From an uncultured Bacteroidales bacterium (GTDB taxonomy: Bacteria > Bacteroidota > Bacteroidia > Bacteroidales > Bacteroidaceae): DNA of 14,922 bases. The position numbers and the translations under genes were made by a program. This document shows, piece after piece, positions 1 to 7,283 of this stretch. The notes below the pieces were generated by a model. The model was not told the origin of the DNA, searched no databases, and saw only the letters and a list, made by a program, of their open reading frames with translations. The stretch is taken from NCBI GenBank assembly GCA_937914945.1, contig CALGJF010000026.1, positions 1 to 14,922 on the forward strand, in the 5' to 3' direction. Position 1 is the stretch's first letter. Each line of letters opens with the position of its first letter.

Positions 1-55
1 TTTTTAGAATTACTTTTGCTTGTGAGAACTGCGCACCGTGGTACTTTTGTGTCAT
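1..55 (+). repeat. Left copy of a 55-bp inverted repeat bounding the window
   Basis: Bases 1-55 match the reverse complement of 14815-14869 at 52 of 55 positions, by my own base-by-base comparison; the stretch 22-55 is identical to 14815-14848 reversed. It contains no open reading frame I can support. It is the outermost element of a 300-base non-coding stretch (1-301) that otherwise holds a REP-like hairpin (51-122), a short stem (177-213) and a promoter (240-271). It is likely a copy of a dispersed intergenic repeat family; I see no transposase next to it. Confidence 0.85.
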
Positions 56-122
56 ACTGAACGAATGTGAAGTATCTCAAATTATTCCCGAGATTCTTCC
101 TCCCTATGGTCGTCAGAATGAC
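51..122. repeat. REP-like imperfect hairpin element
   Basis: The element begins GTCATACTGA (51-60) and ends CAGAATGAC (114-122); the inner arms are AAGTATCTC (70-78) and GAGATTCTT (90-98). Reversing the right arm gives GTCATTCTGA at the outside and AAGAATCTC at the inside, so the two arms pair with a few mismatches around a short AT-rich centre. Elements of this form (GTCATTCTGA ... AGAATCTC and its complement) occur between genes in many Bacteroidota genomes. The pairing is seen directly; membership of that family is from memory. Confidence 0.65.
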
Positions 123-176
123 AAAAACAAGGTTTTGTTCTTCTGCATAAAACACCACCACCTTTGTCATGCCAAA

Positions 177-213
177 CCCTCACGCCCGGCAGCAGCCAAA
201 TACTTCGTGAGGG
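177..213. repeat. 8-bp stem with 21-base loop
   Basis: CCCTCACG at 177-184 is perfectly complementary to CGTGAGGG at 206-213, with 21 bases between. It lies just upstream of the promoter at 240-271. It may be the end of the repeat mosaic or an upstream hairpin; no T-run follows, so it is not a typical terminator. Confidence 0.35.
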
Positions 214-239
214 CATTTTGCAAAGATTGTGGAAGCCGA

Positions 240-271
240 TTTGTAGCGGTGGGGGAAAAGTGTTATCTTCG
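240..271 (+). promoter_or_regulatory. Bacteroides-type promoter for the DUF187 lipoprotein gene
   Basis: TTTG at 240-243 is followed after 20 bases by TATCTTCG at 264-271, one mismatch from the TAnnTTTG -7 consensus of Bacteroidota primary sigma factor promoters. Transcription would start near 277, about 25 bases before the ATG at 302. This placement supports choosing 302 as start, because the longer frame opening at 164 would begin upstream of its own promoter. Confidence 0.55.
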
Positions 272-301
272 CGCTGTATTTCCAAAAAACAGCTGCGAAA
301 A

Positions 302-1801
302 ATGAGACTTTTTACCACAATGTTGCTTGCCGTGCTGCTGCTGTCGTGCTCCACGGGCAAGCATTCCGTTAAAACAAAAGAGAATATTACGCCCAAACGC
401 GAGTTTCGCGGTGCATGGATACAGGCTGTGAACGGGCAGTTCATGGGCATGAATGAGGCTGAAATGAAAAGTTACCTCACCACGATGCTCGATAACCTGC
501 AAAAGGTAAATGTGAACGCTATAATTTTCCAGGTGCGTGTGGAGGGCGATGCGCTCTATCCATCGCCTTACGAGCCGTGGAGCCGATACCTGCTGGGGCA
601 GCAGGGTAAAAACCCGGGCTGGGACCCGCTGTCCTTTATGGTGGCAGAGGCGCACAAACGTAATATGGAGCTACACGCATGGATAAACCCCTATCGTGCG
701 CGTACCAAGGGTACCAAGGTTGTTGCCGATAATCATCAAAGCAGGGTACAACCGTCAAATTTCATAGAATATGAGGGGCAGCTCTATTTCAACCCCTCGT
801 TGCAAGCCAACCGCGACCATATTTGCAAGGTTATAACCGATATTGTTACCCGCTACGATGTGGATGGCCTGCATATAGATGATTACTTCTACCCCTATCC
901 CGTAAACGGCAAGCCTTTTAACGATGATAAGTGGTTCCGTGCAAGCGGCTACGAGAACAAGGCTCTGTGGCGTAGGAGCAATGTGAACAGCCTTATTGAG
1001 CAGATACACAAAACGGTGCGCTCCATAAAACCGTGGGTTAAGTTTGGCGTTTCGCCCTTTGGTATATACCGTAACGAGGGTAGTTGGGAGTGGGGCAGCC
1101 GCACCAAGGGCTTGCAAAGCTACGACGACCTTAATGCCGATGTGCTCTATTGGATTGACAAAGGGTGGGTGGATTATTGTATTCCACAAATTTATTGGGA
1201 GATTGGACACAAGGCTGCCGATTATGAGGCGCTTGTGGAGTGGTGGGCCAAGTATGCGGCTGCGCGCCCATTGTATATTGGGCAGGATGTGAACCGCACT
1301 ATCAAGGCGAAGGATACAAATAACCCTGCGCGCCACCAGCTTGTGCAGAAGATGGATATGCAGCGCGCATACCCCTCTGTCAAGGGCTCTTGTCTGTGGG
1401 ATGCGGCATCTGCCGCCAACAACGTGGGTGGTTACCGCGATATCCTTGCGCAGAACTATCACCGCTATCCCGCGCTGATGCCTGCAAGCCCGTTTATTGA
1501 CGACGATGCTCCCAAGAAAGTGAAGGGGGTGCGCCTTATTGATGATGCAGGCGGGAAGGTGCTTGTGTGGCTCCCTCGCGAGTGCGATGATGCCATGAAT
1601 GCACCTGCGAAATATGTTGTCTATCGCTTTGCGAAAGGGGAAAAGAAATCGCTCTCTTCGGTTGCCAATATCGTGGCTATAACGGATAAAACATATTATA
1701 AGATTCCCGCAACAGAAAAGGGCAAGATTACCTATGTGGTAACCGTGCTTGACCGCGTGCAGAACGAGTCGAAAGGGGTTAAGTGTAAAGTAAAATTGTA
1801 A
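302..1801 (+). CDS. DUF187 / GHL10 glycosidase-like lipoprotein
   Basis: 499 residues. The frame stays open back to 164, but residues from the ATG at 302 form a clean lipoprotein signal: MRLF, hydrophobic core, LLSC with Cys16 as lipidation site. From residue 35 the sequence matches the DUF187 (GHL10) family of TIM-barrel glycosidase-like proteins: FRGAWI (35-40), FQVR (76-79), HAWINPYR (125-132), HIDDYFYP (191-198), SPFGIYRN (251-258) and PQIYWE (295-300). The DD pair at 193-194 is a good catalytic candidate. About 100 C-terminal residues (roughly 402-498) look like a fibronectin III-type domain. The E. coli relative DigH (YddW) cleaves peptidoglycan strands lacking stem peptides, so an outer-membrane-anchored periplasmic peptidoglycan or glycan hydrolase is the best guess; substrate is not proven here. 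A GNAT gene follows after 6 bases. Confidence 0.88.
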   Translation: MRLFTTMLLAVLLLSCSTGKHSVKTKENITPKREFRGAWIQAVNGQFMGMNEAEMKSYLTTMLDNLQKVNVNAIIFQVRVEGDALYPSPYEPWSRYLLGQQGKNPGWDPLSFMVAEAHKRNMELHAWINPYRARTKGTKVVADNHQSRVQPSNFIEYEGQLYFNPSLQANRDHICKVITDIVTRYDVDGLHIDDYFYPYPVNGKPFNDDKWFRASGYENKALWRRSNVNSLIEQIHKTVRSIKPWVKFGVSPFGIYRNEGSWEWGSRTKGLQSYDDLNADVLYWIDKGWVDYCIPQIYWEIGHKAADYEALVEWWAKYAAARPLYIGQDVNRTIKAKDTNNPARHQLVQKMDMQRAYPSVKGSCLWDAASAANNVGGYRDILAQNYHRYPALMPASPFIDDDAPKKVKGVRLIDDAGGKVLVWLPRECDDAMNAPAKYVVYRFAKGEKKSLSSVANIVAITDKTYYKIPATEKGKITYVVTVLDRVQNESKGVKCKVKL

Positions 1802-1807
1802 AATCCT

Positions 1808-2254
1808 ATGAAAGAAGAGATATTTGAACTCACAACAGCGTGCGAAGAGTATGTGGAGCCCATAAATCGTTTGCTTGCGCAACTGTCATCTTCGCCCGTT
1901 GTTTTTACTCAAAAAGAGTTGCAAGCTATTGTTGATGCCCCTACCACGCATCTGTTTCTTTTGCGTGTGGATGGTGCCATTGTGGGGATGATTACCTTGG
2001 GCTGCTATCTTGCTCCCACAGGGTGCAAATATTGGATTGAGGATGTGGTGGTGGATGCGGCAATGCGTGGCAGAGCTTATGGTCGCCGCCTTGTGGAATT
2101 TGTTGTGGATTTTGCATCAGAAAAAGGCGATGGCGTGCTCATGCTCACCTCCAAACCGGCCCGCGTGGCGGCAAATGCGCTTTACCGCGCAGTGGGCTTC
2201 CAACCAAAAGAGACAAATGTGTATCGCATGGCTATACCGCGCGAGGATGTGTGA
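1808..2254 (+). CDS. GNAT-family N-acetyltransferase
   Basis: 148 residues, a normal length for a single-domain GNAT enzyme. The acetyl-CoA pyrophosphate loop is visible as RGRAYG (87-92), after the beta-4 strand ending DVVVD (79-83). Motif B is visible as NALYRAVGF (123-131), the usual late helix/strand of GNAT proteins. It would transfer an acetyl group from acetyl-CoA to an amine in the cytoplasm; the acceptor cannot be read from sequence. It starts 6 bases after the DUF187 gene and is probably co-transcribed with it. No terminator hairpin is obvious between its stop and the next promoter at 2291, so some read-through into the sugar operon is possible. Confidence 0.85.
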   Translation: MKEEIFELTTACEEYVEPINRLLAQLSSSPVVFTQKELQAIVDAPTTHLFLLRVDGAIVGMITLGCYLAPTGCKYWIEDVVVDAAMRGRAYGRRLVEFVVDFASEKGDGVLMLTSKPARVAANALYRAVGFQPKETNVYRMAIPREDV

Positions 2255-2290
2255 TGCACAGTATGGTGTTGTAAATATTTCATTATGTAA

Positions 2291-2321
2291 TTGTTTATAT
2301 CCTTTTTATAAGTTATATTTG
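2291..2321 (+). promoter_or_regulatory. Promoter of the amino-sugar operon
   Basis: TTG (2291-2293), a 20-base spacer, then a perfect TAnnTTTG box, TATATTTG (2314-2321). Transcription would begin near 2328, leaving a leader of about 90 bases before the ATG at 2417. A 6-bp dyad, CAATAT (2322-2327) and ATATTG (2331-2336), sits over the predicted start site and could be an operator, though such AT-rich dyads are common by chance. Confidence 0.65.
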
Positions 2322-2416
2322 CAATATGAAATATTGTGCAGGCGCACTTTATTTTATCTCTTTTCTTGAACAAGTGAAGGAGGTTGTTATTAACAATAAC
2401 ATATACCGAGTATTCT

Positions 2417-3202
2417 ATGGAACGGGTAAGATTTATAAATTTCCCCAAAATATTGGACGAAAGGGGGAATCTCTCGGTTGTTGAGAATGGTGCGGCGTTG
2501 CCATTTGAGATAGCTGGTTGCGCTTGGTTGTATGACCTGCGCGACGGGGAAAAATGGCAAAACAAACACTTGGGAGGCAAGGATGAACTTATAATAGCTC
2601 TCTCGGGTGGCTTTGAAATAACGGTAAATGATGGAACCGACAGCAAAAGTTTTTATCTTAACCGTCCGTACCGTGCCCTGTATGTACCCAAAGGGTTGCA
2701 GTGGCAGATGGGTAATTTTACCACAAATTCAGTTGTCTTTGTTTTATCAGCCGAAAAGGTTGCAAATGACGGTGAGAGTGCTGCCGATGGCTCGTTTGGC
2801 AATAAGCTGGTGCCGTTGAACGAGGCTCCCTGTTTGCAGGGGCATATAACGATTGTAGAGAATGGCAAGAGTTCCCCGTTTAATGTAAAAAGGGTATATT
2901 ATCTGTACGATGTTCCCGCCGGTGAAAGCCGCGGTGCTCATGCACACAAGGCGTTGAAGCAGCTTGTGATAGCTGTGAGCGGGAGTTTTAACATCACACT
3001 CGACGATGGCACGGAAAAACATCTCTATACATTGAACCGCCCTGGCGAGGCTTTAGAGGTGGGGCCCGGAATGTGGCGCACTCTCGATGGTTTCTCTTCG
3101 GGTGCAATATGCTTGGTGCTGGCGTCGGAGGTTTACACTGCCGAGGATTACATACGTGATTATGACGAATTTTTAGAGTATAAAAAACAAAAACAGATAT
3201 AA
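2417..3202 (+). CDS. Tandem-cupin dTDP-sugar 3,4-ketoisomerase (FdtA/QdtA/WxcM-like)
   Basis: 261 residues, about twice the 130-150 of single-domain FdtA or QdtA. The frame is open from a TTG at 2384, but the ATG at 2417 fits best: the first cupin begins immediately after it. Two homologous cupin domains are visible, about 3-112 and 131-240. The C-terminal one carries the family signature RGAHAHK (172-178) with His175 and His177, the histidine pair of the FdtA active site. The aligned N-terminal stretch (37-65) is gap-free but has Lys50 and Leu52 in place of those histidines, so that half is probably structural or regulatory. The enzyme would convert dTDP-4-keto-6-deoxyglucose to the 3-keto isomer, substrate of the aminotransferase at 6174. 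Whether the product is galacto (Fuc3N route) or gluco (Qui3N route) cannot be told. First gene of the operon; the ACP gene follows after 3 bases. Confidence 0.85.
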   Translation: MERVRFINFPKILDERGNLSVVENGAALPFEIAGCAWLYDLRDGEKWQNKHLGGKDELIIALSGGFEITVNDGTDSKSFYLNRPYRALYVPKGLQWQMGNFTTNSVVFVLSAEKVANDGESAADGSFGNKLVPLNEAPCLQGHITIVENGKSSPFNVKRVYYLYDVPAGESRGAHAHKALKQLVIAVSGSFNITLDDGTEKHLYTLNRPGEALEVGPGMWRTLDGFSSGAICLVLASEVYTAEDYIRDYDEFLEYKKQKQI

Positions 3203-3205
3203 ACT

Positions 3206-3430
3206 ATGGAACAGAAGGTTTTGGAGATTATAAACAATATTCGTGCAACAAAGGATTTGGCTCCTGTGGCTTCACTTGGCAGCGACGATCGCTTGCGCGA
3301 TGACCTTGGCCTGACCTCGTTTGACTTGGCCGAACTCACTGTTAATATAGAGGCGGAATTCGATATTGATATATTTGAAGACGGCTTGGTGAATACAGTT
3401 GGTGAAATATACGAGAAACTACAGAAATAA
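3206..3430 (+). CDS. Acyl carrier protein
   Basis: 74 residues, acidic and helical, the normal size of a stand-alone ACP. The phosphopantetheine attachment site is Ser38 in DLGLTSFDL (33-41), equivalent to the DSL motif of AcpP; the acidic helix II (43-52) and the C-terminal helix follow. It lies between the isomerase and the adenylating ligase, and its stop overlaps the ligase start by one base (TAATG), so the two are probably translationally coupled. A dedicated carrier is expected to be loaded by that ligase, and not to serve bulk fatty-acid synthesis, whose acpP normally sits with fabF. The link to the sugar pathway is inferred from gene order. Confidence 0.88.
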   Translation: MEQKVLEIINNIRATKDLAPVASLGSDDRLRDDLGLTSFDLAELTVNIEAEFDIDIFEDGLVNTVGEIYEKLQK

Positions 3431-4647
3431 TGGCTGTTTTTCTTTATAATGGCAACAGGGAGTATTCCTATGAAATGTTGGTTGATTGCATTAACCGGCA
3501 TAGGGAGTATTATCCTTTGTATAAAACCGACGACCTGTTTGCCTATTTCGAGAATCTGGTAAAGGCTATTGCTGCAAACAGGCCTTTGACGTTGCTCGAT
3601 TCCGATTTGAGCCTATCTGAAATAGAGGGCCTTGACGATGGCGCGGTAAACATGCCGGAGCTACTGCCCGATGTTGCATTTGCCGATATCGATGCGGTGG
3701 TTGAAGCTGTAAAGAAATCATCGTCGGAGATAACAATATTTACATCGGGTACCACGGGGCAGCCCAAAAAGGTTATCCACTCTATTTCTACCCTCACTCG
3801 TGCCGTGAGAATAAGCGAGAAGCATAGCGGTGATATATGGGCGTATGCATATAATCCTACCCACATGGCGGGCTTGCAGGTGTTTTTTCAGGCGTTTGAA
3901 AACAAGAATACTTTGGTGAATGTGTTTAATATGCAACGCAACGATGTTTATAAGGCTGTTGCGACGTATGACATAACGCATATATCGGCTACGCCCACAT
4001 TTTACAGGCTGTTGCTGCCCTTTGAACAGCCATGCCCCATGGTGAAACGTGTTACATTGGGTGGCGAAAAGTCGGGCTCGCAGTTGTACGATAGTATTCG
4101 CTTGATATTCCCCAATGCCAAAATAAACAATGTGTATGCATCGACCGAGGCCGGCTCGTTGTTTGCTGCAAAGGGCGACTGCTTTCAGTTGCCTGCGGCC
4201 TTGCGCGATAAATTCCGCGTGGTAGATGAGGAACTGCTCATACATTGCTCTTTGCTGGGAAGGTCCGAAAGTTTTAAGCTCGATGGGGAGTATTATCACT
4301 CGGGCGACCTCATAGAATGGGTTGATGAGGTCGAGGGATGTTTCAGGTTCAAGAGCCGCAAAAACGAGCTCATAAATGTAGGTGGCTATAAGGTGAATCC
4401 TTCGGAGGTGGAGGAGGCTATCGACGCTATCGACGGGGTGCGTCAGTCGCTTGTCTATGGCAAGCCCAATTCGGTGCTTGGCAATATAGTGGTTGCCGAG
4501 GTGTTGCGCGAAGAGGGCTCGGAAATAACCGATGTGGATATACGCAAGTCGCTGCGCGACAAGTTGCAGGATTTTAAGATTCCTCGTAAAATAAAATTTG
4601 TAGAAGAATTTACTCTTACACGAACAGGAAAAATAAAACGATTATGA
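3430..4647 (+). CDS. Acyl-AMP ligase (adenylate-forming enzyme, ACP loading)
   Basis: 405 residues. ANL-superfamily motifs appear in order: P-loop A3 TSGTTGQPKK (105-114), A5 YASTEAG (236-242), A7 YHSGDL (289-294), hinge region A8 SRKNELINVGGYKVNP (309-324) and A10 TRTGKIKR with the catalytic lysine Lys401. It should activate a carboxylic acid with ATP and pass the acyl group to a thiol, most plausibly the phosphopantetheine of the adjacent ACP. At 405 residues it is shorter than typical acyl-CoA synthetases (500-600); the missing part lies before A3, so the N-terminal subdomain is reduced while the ATP site and C-terminal lid are intact. Its last bases overlap the reductase start by four (ATGA). 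Acid substrate unknown. Confidence 0.86.
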   Translation: MAVFLYNGNREYSYEMLVDCINRHREYYPLYKTDDLFAYFENLVKAIAANRPLTLLDSDLSLSEIEGLDDGAVNMPELLPDVAFADIDAVVEAVKKSSSEITIFTSGTTGQPKKVIHSISTLTRAVRISEKHSGDIWAYAYNPTHMAGLQVFFQAFENKNTLVNVFNMQRNDVYKAVATYDITHISATPTFYRLLLPFEQPCPMVKRVTLGGEKSGSQLYDSIRLIFPNAKINNVYASTEAGSLFAAKGDCFQLPAALRDKFRVVDEELLIHCSLLGRSESFKLDGEYYHSGDLIEWVDEVEGCFRFKSRKNELINVGGYKVNPSEVEEAIDAIDGVRQSLVYGKPNSVLGNIVVAEVLREEGSEITDVDIRKSLRDKLQDFKIPRKIKFVEEFTLTRTGKIKRL

Positions 4648-5366
4648 ATATATTGGTTACAGGCTGCTCGCGCGGCGTAGGTTTGAAAATATGTGAAGTG
4701 CTTCTTGCACAGGGGCACACTGTTTATGGTGTGGCGCGCTCATATACCGATGAATTCAAGGGACTCGAAGCAGCCTATGCAGGCAGGCTTTTCTTCAAAA
4801 GCATAGACCTTGCATCGTCGGGAAATGTGCGCGAAACCGTTTTCAAAGAGTTTATAACAAATAAAGTGCAGCTCGACGGCTTTGTGAACAATGCAGCCAT
4901 GGCCTACGACGATATAATAACAAACCTCAATGTAGAACGTCTTGAGGAGATGTTTGCCGTAAATGTGTTTACTCCCATGATGCTTACAAAATATGCCATC
5001 AGGCATATGCTGTTGCACAAGAACAAGGGCAGTATAGTGCATATTTCTTCCATAAGCGCACACACCGGCTATAAAGGGCTTGCCATGTATGCCTCTTCAA
5101 AGGGTGCGCTAGAGGCCTTCTCCAAAAATACGGCCCGCGAGTGGGGTGCTTTGGGTATTCGCAGCAATGTGGTTGTTCCCGGATTTATGGAGACTGCTAT
5201 GAGTGCCACATTGACCGATGAGCAAAAAGACCGCATATACAAACGTACATCCCTTAAGGCGGCAACGAGTGTGGAATCGGTAGCCGAAACCGTGGCTTTT
5301 CTCTTGTCGGAAAAGGCGGCCTCAATTACCGGGCAGAATATAAATGTTGATAACGGAACAATCTGA
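4644..5366 (+). CDS. Classical SDR, FabG-like 3-oxoacyl-(ACP) reductase
   Basis: 240 residues, typical for a classical short-chain dehydrogenase. Visible: cofactor motif TGCSRGVG (6-13), NNAA (82-85), Asn107, catalytic Ser136, Tyr149 and Lys153 in YASSK, and PG (179-180). All active-site residues are present. FabG-type enzymes reduce 3-oxoacyl-ACP to 3-hydroxyacyl-ACP with NADPH. Next to an ACP and an adenylating ligase the natural reading is reduction of an ACP-bound 3-keto group. The alternative, reduction of a keto group on the nucleotide sugar, is less likely because sugar reductases of that kind are mostly extended SDRs. The start overlaps the ligase stop (ATGA); 6 bases separate it from the acyltransferase. 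Confidence 0.84.
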   Translation: MNILVTGCSRGVGLKICEVLLAQGHTVYGVARSYTDEFKGLEAAYAGRLFFKSIDLASSGNVRETVFKEFITNKVQLDGFVNNAAMAYDDIITNLNVERLEEMFAVNVFTPMMLTKYAIRHMLLHKNKGSIVHISSISAHTGYKGLAMYASSKGALEAFSKNTAREWGALGIRSNVVVPGFMETAMSATLTDEQKDRIYKRTSLKAATSVESVAETVAFLLSEKAASITGQNINVDNGTI

Positions 5367-5372
5367 TATACA

Positions 5373-6158
5373 ATGAAATTTACCGGTAGAAACATACATA
5401 TAGGCAAGAATGTAAAGATAGGCGAGAATGTGAAGATTGGAGATGACACTGTTATCTACGACAATGTGGAGATTGGTGCCAATACAATAATCTGTAACAA
5501 CTGTATTCTGGGTGAGCCCTTGAACGATTATTATCACAACGAAGCCTACGAGAATCCCACGTTGAAGATTGGCGAGGGCTCGCTCATCAGGAGTCATACA
5601 ATATTCTATGCAGGCAGTGTTTTTGGAGATAATCTGCAAACCGGTCATCGTGCAACGGTGCGCGAGAATACCATTGCCGGCAGAAACTGCTCCATAGGCT
5701 CGTATGTGGATATTCAGGGCTTTTGCGAGATTGGCGATTATGTGAGGATGCATAGCTATGTGAATATAGGGCAGGGTGCGAAGATTGGGAGTTTTGTTTT
5801 CATATCACCGTTTACGGTTTTGACAAACGACCCTACCCCTCCGTCAAACACCATTGCGGGTGTAACCATAGGCGACTATTCGCAGATTACAACATCGTGC
5901 GTGCTGTTGCCGGGCTGTGTCATAGGCCGTAACTGCATGGTGGCAGCGCACTCCACCGCGGGTGGCACATTTGAGGATTATTCGTTTATAGGTGGCAGCC
6001 CTGCCAAGAGGCTGTGCGATATAAGAAAGGCTCCTATCTTTAATACCGAAACAAGAAAACGGCACTATCCATGGCAATATAATTTTGAAAGAAACATGCC
6101 ATGGGAGAATATAGGATATGCAAAGTGGCTCGAAGAGAACGGCCATTGTGATGAATAA
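5373..6158 (+). CDS. Left-handed beta-helix (hexapeptide) acyltransferase
   Basis: 261 residues. Isoleucine-led hexapeptide repeats run from about residue 8 to 195 (for example IHIGKN, VKIGEN, VKIGDD, VEIGAN, then CEIGDY, VNIGQG, AKIGSF, VTIGDY, CVIGRN), interrupted near 50-62 by a loop rich in Asn and Tyr. NDPTPPS (152-158) resembles the loop seen in nucleotide-sugar N-acyltransferases, and GGSPAK (207-212) is the usual exit motif of the helix. A C-terminal tail of about 45 residues, rich in aromatics, follows. In FdtC/QdtC-type pathways this enzyme acylates the 3-amino group of the dTDP-sugar. Here the upstream ACP genes suggest an acyl-ACP donor in place of acetyl-CoA; that is inference. 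It is followed after 15 bases by the aminotransferase. Confidence 0.85.
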   Translation: MKFTGRNIHIGKNVKIGENVKIGDDTVIYDNVEIGANTIICNNCILGEPLNDYYHNEAYENPTLKIGEGSLIRSHTIFYAGSVFGDNLQTGHRATVRENTIAGRNCSIGSYVDIQGFCEIGDYVRMHSYVNIGQGAKIGSFVFISPFTVLTNDPTPPSNTIAGVTIGDYSQITTSCVLLPGCVIGRNCMVAAHSTAGGTFEDYSFIGGSPAKRLCDIRKAPIFNTETRKRHYPWQYNFERNMPWENIGYAKWLEENGHCDE

Positions 6159-6173
6159 TAAAAATAACAGAAT

Positions 6174-7277
6174 ATGATACCTTTTCTTTCTCTAAAGGAT
6201 GTAACCGCTCTGTACGAGGCGGAGATAAACGAGGCTGTTGCCCGCGTTGTGAAAAGTGGTTGGTATTTGCAAGGTGCCGAGAATGATGAATTTGAGAAGA
6301 ATTATTCGCAATTCATTGGCACTAAGCATACCATAGGCTGTGCAAACGGCCTTGATGCTCTTATATGGATTTTCAGAGCCTATATAGAAATGGGTGTTAT
6401 GAAACCCGGCGACGAGGTTATTGTGCCGGCCAACACATATATAGCCACTATTCTTGCCATAACCGAGAATGGGCTGGTTCCCGTGCTGGTTGAGCCGCGC
6501 CTCGATACATTGCAGATAGATGACAGCCTGATAGAAGAGGCCATTACTCCGCGTACCCGCGCCATAGCTATTGTTCACCTTTATGGCAGGTTGGCATGGA
6601 GTGAGAAGATTGCCGATATATGCAAACGGTATAATCTTAAACTCATAGAGGATAATGCGCAGGCGCATGGTTGCCAAGCTCCCGATGGCCGAATCACCGG
6701 CTCTTTGGGCGATGCTGCGGGGCATAGTTTCTATCCGGGAAAGAATCTTGGAGCATTGGGCGACGGTGGTGCGGTAACAACCGACGACGATGAGCTTGCT
6801 CGTGTGGTGAGAACGCTTGCCAACTATGGTTCGAGCAAGAAATATGTGTTTGAATATACAGGGCGCAACAGCCGTCTCGACGAGATTCAGGCGGCGGTGC
6901 TCAATGTGAAGCTGCGTCATCTTGTTGAGGCCAACGATGTGCGCAAGGCGATAGCTGCCCGTTATATAAAAGGTATAAACAACAAGCATATTGCTTTGCC
7001 GCAAACCTTGCCTATGGAGCAGAATGTGTTTCATCTGTTCCCCGTGCTTTGCGACAGGCGCGACGAGTTGCAGAGCTACCTGCAAGAGAATGGTGTGCAA
7101 ACCATAATACATTACCCCATACCTCCCCATAAGCAGGAGTGCTACAAGGAATGGAATGATATCTCCTTGCCTGTAACAGAAAAAATACATGCATGCGAGT
7201 TGAGTCTGCCTATAGGTCCGGCGATGAGCATGGCCGATGCCGATGAGGTTATAAGGATTATAAATGATTTCAAGTAA
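6174..7277 (+). CDS. DegT/DnrJ/EryC1 sugar-nucleotide aminotransferase (FdtB/QdtB-like)
   Basis: 367 residues, the usual family length. Type I PLP fold with the Schiff-base lysine Lys190 in SFYPGKNLGALGDGG, Asp160 (pyridine nitrogen) in the EDNAQAHG motif (159-166), the phosphate loop around ANGLDAL (57-63) and the conserved GRNSRLDEIQAA block (230-241). It should transfer an amino group, usually from glutamate, to C3 of a dTDP-3-keto-6-deoxyhexose made by the isomerase at 2417. The DNAQAHG form is typical of 3-aminotransferases of this family. It is preceded by the acyltransferase and followed after 6 bases by the glycosyltransferase. Confidence 0.9.
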   Translation: MIPFLSLKDVTALYEAEINEAVARVVKSGWYLQGAENDEFEKNYSQFIGTKHTIGCANGLDALIWIFRAYIEMGVMKPGDEVIVPANTYIATILAITENGLVPVLVEPRLDTLQIDDSLIEEAITPRTRAIAIVHLYGRLAWSEKIADICKRYNLKLIEDNAQAHGCQAPDGRITGSLGDAAGHSFYPGKNLGALGDGGAVTTDDDELARVVRTLANYGSSKKYVFEYTGRNSRLDEIQAAVLNVKLRHLVEANDVRKAIAARYIKGINNKHIALPQTLPMEQNVFHLFPVLCDRRDELQSYLQENGVQTIIHYPIPPHKQECYKEWNDISLPVTEKIHACELSLPIGPAMSMADADEVIRIINDFK

Positions 7278-7283
7278 ACTGCC

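Noticed and set aside
164..301. 46 extra N-terminal codons of the DUF187 gene
   Set aside because: They cross the probable promoter and a repeat stem and would bury the lipoprotein signal that starts at 302.
755..1882. 375-codon open frame on the minus strand
   Set aside because: Opposite the DUF187 gene, no domain, odd composition; a shadow of the real gene's codon use.
2377..2386. AAGGAGG directly before a TTG in frame with the isomerase gene
   Set aside because: The site touches the TTG with no spacing and is 33 bases from the preferred ATG at 2417, so it cannot act normally for either; the cupin domain starts right after the ATG.
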